Positions 49,803-57,744 of a DNA stretch of 64,000 nt are shown piece by piece. The position numbers and the translations under genes were made by a program. The DNA lies in the NCBI GenBank assembly GCA_033764865.1, contig JANRIM010000111.1:62001-126000 (forward strand), written 5' to 3'. Below the pieces are notes generated by a model, which worked only from the letters and a program-made list of their open reading frames with translations, was not told the DNA's origin and made no database searches. The stretch is from VFBF01 sp033764865 (GTDB taxonomy: Bacteria > Pseudomonadota > Alphaproteobacteria > Caulobacterales > Aquidulcibacteraceae). The number at the start of each line of letters is the position of its first letter. Within the stretch, counting starts at the first letter, position 1.

Positions 49803-50168
49803 ATGCAGGGCCTACTTGTCGAGTATCTCCCGATCGTCGTGTTTCTCGCCATCGCCGCGGCGATGGGGGCCGGTTTCATGATCGCGGCGTGGGCGCTCGC
49901 GCCCGCAAACCCGGACAAAGAGAAGGTTTCGGCCTACGAATGCGGGTTCAACGCCTTCGATGACGCCCGCATGAAGTTCGACGTCCGGTTTTATCTCGTG
50001 TCGATCCTGTTCATCATCTTCGACCTTGAAGTGGCGTTCCTGTTTCCATGGGCGATCACGCTGGACCAGGGCAGTCTCTTCGCCTTCTGGTCCATGATGG
50101 CGTTCCTGGGCGTGCTTACGGTGGGCTTCATCTACGAGTGGAAGAAGGGCGCGCTGGAATGGGAGTGA
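49803..50168 (+). CDS. nuoA: NADH dehydrogenase subunit A
   Basis: A 121-residue membrane subunit of complex I with three helices. Diagnostic: KVSAYECGFNAFDDARMKFDVRFYLVSILFIIFDLEVAFLFPW (key pieces YECGF and FDLEVAFLFPW). The ATG at 49803 is used. It opens the nuo operon 119 bases after tRNA-Asp; a weak candidate promoter (TTGCCC-17-TAGCTT, 49716-49744) lies in that gap. nuoB starts inside its 3' end. Confidence 0.96.
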   Translation: MQGLLVEYLPIVVFLAIAAAMGAGFMIAAWALAPANPDKEKVSAYECGFNAFDDARMKFDVRFYLVSILFIIFDLEVAFLFPWAITLDQGSLFAFWSMMAFLGVLTVGFIYEWKKGALEWE

Positions 50169-50722
50169 TCGTTCCCGCAGGCGCCGGCGGCAGGGCGGGC
50201 GTTGAAGGCGGTTTTCCGGTCAAGCCGGACGACCCGTTCTACACAGGCCTAAGCAATGAGCTGGCGGACAAGGGCTTTCTCGTGGCCGCCGCCGATGATC
50301 TCGTCACGTGGGCGCGCACGGGATCACTCATGTGGATGACCTTCGGCCTCGCCTGCTGCGCCGTGGAAATGATGCACATGTCGATGCCGCGATACGACGC
50401 TGAGCGGTTCGGCTTCGCGCCGCGCGCCAGCCCACGCCAGTCCGACGTCATGATCGTCGCCGGCACGCTGACCAACAAGATGGCCCCGGCCCTGCGCAAG
50501 GTCTACGACCAGATGCCCAACCCTCGCTATGTGATTTCGATGGGATCGTGCGCAAACGGCGGCGGCTACTACCACTACTCGTACGCCGTCGTCCGAGGAT
50601 GCGATCGGGTGGTGCCCGTCGACATCTATGTGCCGGGTTGCCCGCCGACGGCCGAAGCCCTCCTGTACGGCGTCCTCGCCCTCCAAAAGAAGATCCGCCG
50701 CGAGGGGACGATCGAACGATGA
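50159..50722 (+). CDS. nuoB: NADH dehydrogenase subunit B
   Basis: A 187-residue peripheral subunit carrying iron-sulfur cluster N2, the last before quinone. The cluster cysteines are in GLACCAVEMM, GSCANGGG and YVPGCPPTAE. The ATG at 50159 overlaps nuoA by 10 bases; a GTG at 50165 is an alternative. nuoC overlaps its stop (ATGA). Confidence 0.96.
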   Translation: MGVIVPAGAGGRAGVEGGFPVKPDDPFYTGLSNELADKGFLVAAADDLVTWARTGSLMWMTFGLACCAVEMMHMSMPRYDAERFGFAPRASPRQSDVMIVAGTLTNKMAPALRKVYDQMPNPRYVISMGSCANGGGYYHYSYAVVRGCDRVVPVDIYVPGCPPTAEALLYGVLALQKKIRREGTIER

Positions 50723-51342
50723 GCAACGCCGTGGCGCCCCTTTCGCCGCTTGACGAACTGGCGATGCATGTCACGCAGGCCATGGCCGGCGCCGTGGAGG
50801 AGCACGTGGTCGCCTTCGGCGAACTCACTCTGGTGGCGAAGGCCGACCAGGTTCTCCCGCTCCTGACCTTCCTGCGCGACGATCCGCGGTGTCAGTTCCA
50901 GACTCTCGTGGACCTGTGCGGTGTGGATTATCCGGAGCGGGCCCAGCGGTTCGACGTGGTCTATCACCTCCTGTCGATGCGCAAGAATCGCCGCGTCCGC
51001 GTGAAGATCCAGATCGACGAGGCCACGCCTGCGCCGAGCGCCATCGGCGTGTTTCCGGCCGCAGGTTGGTACGAGCGGGAAGCCTTCGACATGTACGGTA
51101 TCCTCTTTGAGGGACATCCCGATCTGCGCCGTCTCCTGACGGACTACGGCTTCCAGGGGTTCCCGCTCAGGAAGGACTTCCCCCTGACGGGCCATGTTGA
51201 AGTGCGGTACGACCCCGATCAACAGCGTGTGGTCTATGAGCCGGTCAAGCTGGCCCAGGCGTACCGAAACTTCGACTTTCTCTCTCCGTGGGAGGGCATG
51301 TCGGACCAATTACCCGGCGATGAGAAGGCGAGCAGAGGCTGA
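50719..51342 (+). CDS. nuoC: NADH dehydrogenase subunit C
   Basis: A 207-residue peripheral-arm subunit. Signature LVDLCGVDYPERAQRFDVVYHLLSM and the C-terminal ADM...YGF segment (REAFDMYGILFEGHPDLRRLL and FPLRKDFPLTG). Separate from nuoD, as in alphaproteobacteria and mitochondria, rather than fused as in E. coli. Two bases separate it from nuoD. Confidence 0.96.
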   Translation: MSNAVAPLSPLDELAMHVTQAMAGAVEEHVVAFGELTLVAKADQVLPLLTFLRDDPRCQFQTLVDLCGVDYPERAQRFDVVYHLLSMRKNRRVRVKIQIDEATPAPSAIGVFPAAGWYEREAFDMYGILFEGHPDLRRLLTDYGFQGFPLRKDFPLTGHVEVRYDPDQQRVVYEPVKLAQAYRNFDFLSPWEGMSDQLPGDEKASRG

Positions 51343-51344
51343 CC

Positions 51345-52556
51345 ATGGCGGACGATGCCACCCAACTGCCGACGGCGCCGGAAGAAAAGCGTACGTTCAC
51401 CATCAATTTCGGCCCGCAGCATCCGGCGGCGCACGGTGTGCTGCGTCTCGTGCTTGAGCTCGACGGCGAGGTGGTTGAGCGCGTCGATCCCCACATCGGG
51501 CTTCTCCACCGCGGCACGGAAAAGCTGATCGAGTACAAGACCTACCTGCAGGCGATCCCGTACTTCGACCGGCTCGACTACGTCGCCCCGATGAACCAGG
51601 AGCATGCGTTTTGCCTCGCCATCGAGCGCATGCTGGGCATCGAGGTGCCGCGGAGGGCTTCGATCATCCGGGTGCTGTACTGCGAGATCGGCCGTATCCT
51701 GAATCATCTGCTGAACGTCACGACGCAGGCGATGGACGTGGGCGCGCTGACGCCTCCGCTGTGGGGCTTCGAAGAGCGCGAGAAGCTGATGATCTTCTAC
51801 GAGCGTGCGTCGGGGTCGCGCATGCACGCCAACTACGTGCGCCCCGGCGGCGTACACCAGGATCTCCCGTCGCAGCTCATCGCCGACATCAAGACCTGGT
51901 GCGAGGAGTTTCCCCGCGCGCTCGACGACATCGACAACCTTCTGACCGACAATCGCATCTTCAAGCAGCGCAACGTCGATATCGGCGTGGTCTCGCCGGA
52001 GGAAGCGACGGCGTGGGGCTTTTCCGGCGTTATGGTGCGGGGATCTGGGATGGCGTGGGATCTGCGCCGGGCGCAGCCCTACGAGATCTATAGCGAGCTC
52101 CAGTTCAGGGTTCCCGTCGGCAAGAACGGCGATTGCTACGACCGTTACCTGTGTCGCATGGAGGAAATGCGCGAAAGCGTGCGGATCATGGAGCAGTGCT
52201 GTGCGCTGCTCGCCACCACGGCCGGGCCCGTCCTGCCGGAGCGGTCGAAGGTGGCGCCTCCGCGCCGCGGCGAGATGAAGAGCTCGATGGAGGCCCTCAT
52301 CCACCACTTCAAGCTCTACACCGAGGGCTTCCATGTGGGACCGGGCGAGGTTTACGCCTCGGTCGAGGCGCCTAAGGGCGAGTTCGGGGTCTATCTCGTC
52401 GCCGACGGCTCAAACCGTCCGTACCGCCTCAAGATCAAGGCGCCGGGCTTCGCGCACCTTCAGGCGATGGACTGGATGAACAAGGGGCACATGCTCGCCG
52501 ACGTCTCCGCCATCCTCGGATCGCTCGATATCGTTTTCGGCGAAGTGGATCGGTGA
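51345..52556 (+). CDS. nuoD: NADH dehydrogenase subunit D
   Basis: A 403-residue 49-kDa-type subunit that forms the quinone pocket with NuoB. Marks: FTINFGPQHPAAHGVLRL, HIGLLHRGTEKLIEYKTY, LDYVAPMNQEHAFCLAIE, and a C-terminal ADVSAILGSLDIVFGEVDR. Standard length. Its stop overlaps the GTG of the first NTF2-like gene. Confidence 0.96.
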   Translation: MADDATQLPTAPEEKRTFTINFGPQHPAAHGVLRLVLELDGEVVERVDPHIGLLHRGTEKLIEYKTYLQAIPYFDRLDYVAPMNQEHAFCLAIERMLGIEVPRRASIIRVLYCEIGRILNHLLNVTTQAMDVGALTPPLWGFEEREKLMIFYERASGSRMHANYVRPGGVHQDLPSQLIADIKTWCEEFPRALDDIDNLLTDNRIFKQRNVDIGVVSPEEATAWGFSGVMVRGSGMAWDLRRAQPYEIYSELQFRVPVGKNGDCYDRYLCRMEEMRESVRIMEQCCALLATTAGPVLPERSKVAPPRRGEMKSSMEALIHHFKLYTEGFHVGPGEVYASVEAPKGEFGVYLVADGSNRPYRLKIKAPGFAHLQAMDWMNKGHMLADVSAILGSLDIVFGEVDR

Positions 52557-52888
52557 GGACGCCCGGGGAGGTCGCCCAGGCCCAGCTTGAAGCCTACAAC
52601 GCCCATGACCCCGCAGCGCTCGCCGCCTGCTTCACCGTCGACTGTGAAATCAGCGATTTGTTCGGCGCCGTGACGGGGCGGGGGCGTGAGGCGGTGCGGG
52701 CCCGGTACGAGGCACTCTTTCAGCAGTATCCGCGCAATCGCGCCGTCGTTCTGCATCGGATCGTGGTGGGCGCGACGGTGATCGACCACGAGGATATCGA
52801 CCGCGCCCCGGGCGGGGAGCGGTTTGAGGCCGTCGCGATCTACCGCGTGACGGACGGGTTGATTTCCCACATGAGCCTTGCGCGCTAG
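52553..52888 (+). CDS. NTF2/SnoaL-like fold protein (first of two)
   Basis: A 111-residue protein starting with GTG at 52553 that overlaps nuoD by 4 bases. The N-terminal helix AQAQLEAYNAHDPAALAACF and the strand pattern ending GERFEAVAIYRVTDGLISHM fit the cone-shaped NTF2/SnoaL fold (steroid-isomerase-like). Such proteins can be small hydrolases, isomerases or ligand carriers. No catalytic assignment is possible. Its coupling to nuoD means it is made together with complex I. Confidence 0.75.
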   Translation: MRTPGEVAQAQLEAYNAHDPAALAACFTVDCEISDLFGAVTGRGREAVRARYEALFQQYPRNRAVVLHRIVVGATVIDHEDIDRAPGGERFEAVAIYRVTDGLISHMSLAR

Positions 52889-52974
52889 CCGTCGTCTTCG
52901 GGTCGTCCCCAGCATGGACGCGAATCTAGGTTGCAGCGCTTGACGCAGGGCTCGCCGCGGATGATCGCAGGCGC

Positions 52975-53319
52975 ATGCGCCGGCTCCCCGACACGCCCCT
53001 CGTCACCGTCCAGAAGTTCGCGGAGGCCGTGAACAGGCATGATCTGGACGCCCTCACGGTATTGGTGGCCGCCAACTGCGTCGTGGCGGCGTTCAACGGG
53101 GGAACAGAAACGGTCGGCGCGCCAGCCATGCAGGCCCAGTTCGCGGCGTTGTTCGAGGAACGTCCCAAGGCGCGCCTAGGGGTGTCGGGTCGGATGTCGC
53201 AAGGCGATGTGGTGGCGCAGCACGAGACGATCAGTCGCGGGCTGTCCGTCATCGAGCGCCGGATCGCCCTCTACACCGTCCTGCATGAGAAAATCGTCCG
53301 GGTGGACGTCATCCGTTAG
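52975..53319 (+). CDS. NTF2/SnoaL-like fold protein (second of two)
   Basis: A 114-residue protein with the same architecture as its neighbour: TVQKFAEAVNRHDLDALTVLV, a middle AMQAQFAALFEERPKARL, and strands ending RRIALYTVLHEKIVRVDVI. It resembles the preceding gene (helix with R/AHD, later FAALF versus YEALF), so it is probably an old tandem duplicate. It lies 86 bases after the first copy and 84 before nuoE. Function unknown. Confidence 0.7.
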   Translation: MRRLPDTPLVTVQKFAEAVNRHDLDALTVLVAANCVVAAFNGGTETVGAPAMQAQFAALFEERPKARLGVSGRMSQGDVVAQHETISRGLSVIERRIALYTVLHEKIVRVDVIR

Positions 53320-53403
53320 GGCCCGTCGGCGGCGCCCGCCCATCCCGTGACAAACTGGCCGTGGCGCTGCTATGGCCGGGCTGCATATTTGGGATCTCCT
53401 TCG

Positions 53404-54060
53404 ATGTCCGTCCGCCGCCTCAGCCCAGATCAGCCGTCCTCGTTCGCCTTTCAGCCAGCCGTGCTGGAGAAGGCGGCCCGGTGGCTTTCGAAGTACCCGG
53501 CCGAGCGCCGGCAATCGGCGATCATTCCTCTTCTCTGGCTGGTGCAGAAGCAGGATGGCTGGGTGTCGGAGCCGGCCATCCGCACGCTCGCAGAGATGCT
53601 GGGCATGCCGCTGATCAGGGTTCTTGAGGTCGCGACCTTTTATACGATGTTCCATCTCGCGCCTGTGGGTAAGCACCACCTCCAGCTGTGCGGGACGACG
53701 CCGTGTGCGCTGCGCGGCGCGGACGATCTGAAAAAGGTCTGTCGCAGCCGCTTCGGCGAGAAATTCCACGTCACGGCCGACGGCATGTTTTCGTGGGAAG
53801 AAGTGGAATGCCTTGGAGCCTGCGTGAACGCTCCCGTGGTGGCGATCGACGATCTCTACTACGAGGATCTCTCGCCGGACGACCTGGAGAAGCTGATCGA
53901 CGCGTTGAGTCGCGGAGAGCGCATCACGCCGGGGTCCGCGCGTGGTCGCCAGACGTCGGCGCCCGAAGGCGGCGCGCTGACCCTGACCGACCCCAGCCTC
54001 TATGACGGCTCTTTGGCCGCGCCGATCACGTTGCCGAACCTGCCTGAGGCCGCGTCGTGA
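53404..54060 (+). CDS. nuoE: NADH dehydrogenase subunit E
   Basis: A 218-residue 24-kDa-type subunit with a [2Fe-2S] cluster. Cluster cysteines are in LCGTTPCALRG and VECLGACVNAP. The thioredoxin-like core starts near SRRYPAERRQSAIIPLLWL (read as YPAERRQSAIIPLLWL). The C-terminal 45 residues are an extension rich in Ser/Pro/Ala. The ATG at 53404 is chosen; the frame extends upstream without similarity. The next gene's GTG overlaps its stop. Confidence 0.95.
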   Translation: MSVRRLSPDQPSSFAFQPAVLEKAARWLSKYPAERRQSAIIPLLWLVQKQDGWVSEPAIRTLAEMLGMPLIRVLEVATFYTMFHLAPVGKHHLQLCGTTPCALRGADDLKKVCRSRFGEKFHVTADGMFSWEEVECLGACVNAPVVAIDDLYYEDLSPDDLEKLIDALSRGERITPGSARGRQTSAPEGGALTLTDPSLYDGSLAAPITLPNLPEAAS

Positions 54061-54293
54061 CCAGTGAGCCGCCGCCTCCTGATCCAAAGCCCTCGCGGAC
54101 GCCGAAGCCCATCATGATCGGCGGCGGGTTCGTGTTCGTGTACGCGGTCCTGGCGGTCGCGTTTGCAGGCTCGGCGATCTACCTGATGGTCGCGCGGGGC
54201 GCGCCGGTCTCATCGCCCCAGGTGCTTGTCTCCGGCCTGGGCGCGCTCTGGTTTTCGGCCCGCACGGCCTTGGCCCTGGCCAAGAAAGGGTGA
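54057..54293 (+). CDS. Small two-helix membrane protein in the nuo operon
   Basis: A 78-residue protein with GTG start overlapping nuoE by 4 bases. A Pro-rich basic N-terminus (PPPPDPKPSRTPKP) is followed by one clear membrane helix (about residues 19-44, GGGFVFVYAVLAVAFAGSAIYL) and a second, weaker one (about 52-74). I do not recognise the family. Its position between two electron-input subunits and its size suggest a lineage-specific complex I assembly or accessory subunit; that is inference. Confidence 0.65.
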   Translation: MTSEPPPPDPKPSRTPKPIMIGGGFVFVYAVLAVAFAGSAIYLMVARGAPVSSPQVLVSGLGALWFSARTALALAKKG

Positions 54294-54297
54294 GGCC

Positions 54298-54582
54298 ATG
54301 ACAGCCGCGCCGCCCCCGAAACTGGACACCCAGGAAGGCCGGGACGCCTATCGTCGGGAACTGAGGCGAGTCGCCCAGCCCTTGCGGCTGAGCGGTCTGG
54401 GCATCGTCATCACCGGCGCGCTGCTCGCCATCGCCAGCCGGTTCGCCGCCGCGGCGTTTCCGCCCTGGATCGACACCGTGATCTTCGCGCTGCTCGGCAT
54501 CGGGTGGGCGATCCTCATTTATGTAATCTATCTCCGCTCCCGGTATCATCGCCGCCGCATGGCGGGCGTCGAGGGTAAGTGA
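54298..54582 (+). CDS. Small two-helix membrane protein in the nuo operon
   Basis: A 94-residue protein with two confident membrane helices (about residues 33-54, SGLGIVITGALLAIASRFAA, and 57-80, DTVIFALLGIGWAILIYVIY). A charged amphipathic N-terminus (TQEGRDAYRRELRRVAQPL) precedes the first and a basic tail (SRYHRRRMAG) follows the second, so both ends probably face the cytoplasm. Family not recognised. It lies 4 bases after the previous small gene and 2 bases before nuoF. Confidence 0.65.
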   Translation: MTAAPPPKLDTQEGRDAYRRELRRVAQPLRLSGLGIVITGALLAIASRFAAAAFPPWIDTVIFALLGIGWAILIYVIYLRSRYHRRRMAGVEGK

Positions 54583-54584
54583 CC

Positions 54585-55889
54585 ATGCTCGCTGACAAGG
54601 ACCGAATCTTCCTTAACCTCTACGGCCACAAGGGCGCAGACCTGGAGTCCGCCAAGCGGCGGGGGGCGTGGAACGGCACGGCCGACATGATCGCCGCCGG
54701 GCGGGACTGGATCATCACGCAGGTGAAGGCGAGTGGCCTGCGCGGCCGCGGAGGGGCTGGCTTTCCCACCGGCCTGAAATGGTCCTTCATGCCCAAGCAG
54801 GTGACCGACCGCCCGCACTACCTGGTCGTGAACGCCGACGAATCCGAACCGGGGACCTGCAAAGACCGCGACATCATGCGCCACGATCCGCATCTGCTCA
54901 TCGAGGGGTGCCTTGTGGCGTCGTTCGCGATGCAGGCGCACGTCTGCTATATCTATATCCGGGGCGAGTACGTGGCCGAGCGCGAAGCGCTGGAAGCGGC
55001 GATCAGGGAGGCTTACGCCGCGAGGTTGATCGGCAAGGGCAACATCCACGGCTGGGATTTCGATTGCTACGTGCATCACGGCGCCGGCGCCTACATCTGC
55101 GGAGAAGAGACTGCGCTGCTGGAAAGCCTTGAGGGCAAGAAGGGCCAGCCGCGCCTAAAGCCGCCTTTCCCCGCCAACGCGGGCCTTTATGGTTGCCCGA
55201 CCACGGTCAACAACGTGGAATCGATCGCTGTGGCCCCTACGATCCTGCGGCGGGGCGCCCAATGGTTCGCCGGCATCGGCCGGCCGAACAACACGGGCAC
55301 GAAGGTTTTCTGCGTATCGGGCCATGTGAACAAGCCCTGCAACGTCGAGGAGGCGATGAGCATTCCCCTCCGCACATTGCTGGAGGAGCATTGCGGCGGC
55401 GTGATCGGCGGCTGGGGCAATCTGAAGGCGGTCATTCCGGGCGGGTCATCCGTGCGCATGATCACGGCCGCCATGGCCGAGGAAGCGCTGATGGATTTCG
55501 ACAGCCTTTCGGCGATGAAGTCCGGCCTCGGGACCGCGGCGGTGATCGTGATGGACCAGTCCACCGACGTGGTTCGCGCCATCACGCGCATCGCCTACTT
55601 CTACAAGCATGAAAGTTGCGGCCAGTGCACGCCGTGCCGCGAAGGCACGGGCTGGATGTGGCGCGTCCTTGAGCGCATGGCGCGTGGCGAGGCCGAGCAC
55701 CGCGAAATCGATCTGCTGCTGGACGTCGCGGGTCAGGTGGAAGGCCACACGATCTGCGCGCTGGGCGATGCGGCGGCGTGGCCTGTCCAGGGCCTGATCC
55801 GTCACTTCCGCCACGAGATCGAGGAGCGAATCGACAGGTACCGCTCGGCAAAAGGCGTGCACGCCGTGAAGATGGTGGCGGCGGAATAG
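54585..55889 (+). CDS. nuoF: NADH dehydrogenase subunit F
   Basis: A 434-residue 51-kDa-type subunit binding NADH, FMN and cluster N3. Marks: GRGGAGFPTGLKWSFMP for nucleotide binding, NADESEPGTCKDRDIM, YICGEETALLES for FMN, and the cluster SCGQCTPCREG. The ATG at 54585 is used with the gagggtaag ribosome site; a GTG lies 6 bases upstream. Eleven bases separate it from the DUF3291 gene, which has its own strong ribosome site. Confidence 0.96.
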   Translation: MLADKDRIFLNLYGHKGADLESAKRRGAWNGTADMIAAGRDWIITQVKASGLRGRGGAGFPTGLKWSFMPKQVTDRPHYLVVNADESEPGTCKDRDIMRHDPHLLIEGCLVASFAMQAHVCYIYIRGEYVAEREALEAAIREAYAARLIGKGNIHGWDFDCYVHHGAGAYICGEETALLESLEGKKGQPRLKPPFPANAGLYGCPTTVNNVESIAVAPTILRRGAQWFAGIGRPNNTGTKVFCVSGHVNKPCNVEEAMSIPLRTLLEEHCGGVIGGWGNLKAVIPGGSSVRMITAAMAEEALMDFDSLSAMKSGLGTAAVIVMDQSTDVVRAITRIAYFYKHESCGQCTPCREGTGWMWRVLERMARGEAEHREIDLLLDVAGQVEGHTICALGDAAAWPVQGLIRHFRHEIEERIDRYRSAKGVHAVKMVAAE

Positions 55890-55900
55890 GGAGGAAGGTC

Positions 55901-56362
55901 ATGCACCTCGCGCAGTTAAATGTGGGTCGTCTGCTCTATCCGCAAGATGATCCGCGCGTCGCGGAGTTCATGGACAACCTCAATCTGGTGAACGGCATCG
56001 CCGAACGATCTCCCGGCTTTGTCTGGCGCTTCACGGACGAAACCGGCGCGGCGACCAACACCACGCCGTTCGACGACGATCCCGACATGTTGATCAACCT
56101 GACGGTGTGGGAGAGCGCCGAGACGCTGGAGCACTTCGTCTACAAGACGCTGCACCAGCGCTTCTACAACAAGCGCCACCACTGGTTCGACCCGACGGTG
56201 ACGCCGCGTCTGGTGATGTGGTGGATTCCCGAGGGTACGCTGCCTACCCCGAAAGAGGCGGTCGCGCGCTGGCGCAAGCTGCGCGCGGAAGGGCCGAGCG
56301 CCGAGGCGTTCGGATGGGAAGGCGTCGCGCAGGCGGACCTGTGGAAAACCGCCCGCTGCTAG
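55901..56362 (+). CDS. DUF3291 family protein
   Basis: A 153-residue protein with the DUF3291 pattern: LAQLNVGRLLYPQDDPRVAEF, SPGFVWRFTDETGAA, NLTVWESAETLEHFVYKTLH, and RPRLVMWW (TPRLVMWWIPEG). The family has a ferredoxin-like, antibiotic-monooxygenase-type fold and unknown function. A good ribosome site (gggaggaag) precedes the ATG. It is in the nuo operon direction, immediately after nuoF, and its stop is 1 base from the convergent esterase gene. Confidence 0.8.
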   Translation: MHLAQLNVGRLLYPQDDPRVAEFMDNLNLVNGIAERSPGFVWRFTDETGAATNTTPFDDDPDMLINLTVWESAETLEHFVYKTLHQRFYNKRHHWFDPTVTPRLVMWWIPEGTLPTPKEAVARWRKLRAEGPSAEAFGWEGVAQADLWKTARC

Positions 56363-56363
56363 C

Positions 56364-57215
56364 TTAGCGCGCCGCCTCCCGGGCGAACCGCGTGACGTCA
56401 TCAAGGAGCGTGGAGCGGCTGCGGAACGGTCGCGAAAGGGCGAGCACGGCCCCCCGGTGATCCATCCCGGGATAGATCTTCGTCTCCACCCGCCCGCCGG
56501 CATTCCGCACGCGGTCCGCCAGCCGCTGCACATTGCGCGGTCGCACCGTGGCGTCGGCGTCGCCGTGGAGAAGTAGCAGCGGGGGGGCGTCGGCGCGGGC
56601 GAAAGTCACGGGCTGTGTCTGCAGCGGGTCTGGGAACTGGCCGAACGCGTTCTCCGAGACGGGCGTGTCCCAGGGATAGAAGTCATAGGGGCCGGCGATC
56701 CCGATCGCCCCGCGGATGACCTGCTGAGGCACCCCGGCCTTGTCGATGAACTGCCGGTCAAGCGCCAGCATGAGCGCGTTGTAGGCGCCGGCGGAGTGTC
56801 CGATCAGGACGATCCTGTCCGGGTCTCCGCCGAAGCGGGCGGCGTTGTCGCGCACCCAGCGGAGAGCGGCTGCGCCGTCGTCCACGAACGCGGGAAACAC
56901 AACTTCCGGCACCAGCCTGTAGTCCGGGATCACCGTCAGGAACCCCTGCGCCGCCAGCGCCCGTCCGACCCAAGCATAGTCCTGCCGGCGGCCCGACGCC
57001 CAGCTGCCGCCGTAGATGAACACCATGACGGGCTTGGCCTCCGCGCCGCCGGCTCCGGGATAGACGTCGAGCCGCTGCCGCGGCTCCGGCCCATAGGCGA
57101 TGTCCGTGGTCACGCGGCCCGCCGCAGGATCCTTGGGCACAGCGGTGTTGAACAGGGCGAGCGGCGAACAGGCCGCCGTCAGGAATGCCAGCATCGCAGT
57201 GATCCAAACCCTCAT
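56364..57215 (-). CDS. Alpha/beta hydrolase lipoprotein (carboxylesterase-like)
   Basis: A 283-residue hydrolase on the opposite strand inside the nuo operon. Lipobox AFLTAAC puts Cys at about residue 16, so it is anchored in the envelope. Catalytic features: oxyanion IYGGSWASG, nucleophile elbow GHSAG, an acid in LLHGDADATV, and His in YPGMDHRGAV. It resembles BD-FAE/hormone-sensitive-lipase-type esterases. Substrate unknown. Its divergent gap with the YciI-like gene is 117 bases. Confidence 0.85.
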   Translation of the reverse strand: MRVWITAMLAFLTAACSPLALFNTAVPKDPAAGRVTTDIAYGPEPRQRLDVYPGAGGAEAKPVMVFIYGGSWASGRRQDYAWVGRALAAQGFLTVIPDYRLVPEVVFPAFVDDGAAALRWVRDNAARFGGDPDRIVLIGHSAGAYNALMLALDRQFIDKAGVPQQVIRGAIGIAGPYDFYPWDTPVSENAFGQFPDPLQTQPVTFARADAPPLLLLHGDADATVRPRNVQRLADRVRNAGGRVETKIYPGMDHRGAVLALSRPFRSRSTLLDDVTRFAREAAR

Positions 57216-57332
57216 TGTCGTCTCCGGCCGTGGTCGCGGTTCCTACGCACGCCTGCACGCCGCTGGATGAAACTTCCGGCGCCGCCGACGGTTTCGCTGG
57301 CGCCCGCGGGGGCGGCGTTCCATAGCCTTCCC

Positions 57333-57635
57333 ATGGCCATCAAGCACTACCTGCTCATGTATGAGCTCTCCCCGGACTACCTGGAGCGCCGCCCACTGTT
57401 TCGGACGGAGCATCTGGCGCTCGCCAAGGCGTGCGTCGACAGGGGCGAGCTTCTGCTCGGGGGCGCTCTGGCCGATCCCCCGGACGCCGCCATCCTGCTG
57501 TTTCAGGGCGAGGGGCCGGAGGCTGCGGAGGCCTTCGCCAGGTCGGATCCCTACGTCCTCAACGGTCTGGTGAGAGCCTGGCGGGTGAGGCCGTGGACGA
57601 CCGTGGTGGGGCCGGGCGCTGCGACCCCCGTCTAG
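57333..57635 (+). CDS. YciI-like protein
   Basis: A 100-residue YCII-related protein with a ferredoxin-like fold. It begins IKHYLLMYELSPDYLERRPLFR, typical of the family, and carries the conserved HLALAKACVDRGELLLGGAL with an AFARSDPYVLNGLV segment. His and Asp residues expected in YciI active sites are present. These proteins are small dimeric enzymes of poorly known role. It is downstream of the reversed esterase and 109 bases before nuoG; a hairpin lies at 57669-57695. Confidence 0.82.
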   Translation: MAIKHYLLMYELSPDYLERRPLFRTEHLALAKACVDRGELLLGGALADPPDAAILLFQGEGPEAAEAFARSDPYVLNGLVRAWRVRPWTTVVGPGAATPV

Positions 57636-57668
57636 CCGCTGACGCAGGGGCTCCCGGCGACGCCGCGC

Positions 57669-57695
57669 GGGGGCTGGGTGCGTGGCAGCGCCCCC
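57669..57695 (+). other. Hairpin between the YciI-like gene and nuoG
   Basis: gggggc and gccccc pair over 6 positions with a 15-base loop, followed by ttg rather than a T-run. It may attenuate or mark transcript processing before nuoG. Confidence 0.3.
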
Positions 57696-57744
57696 TTGAT
57701 GCGGCGCAACAAATAGGGTCAACAGCCTGCGTTCAGGCGCATTC

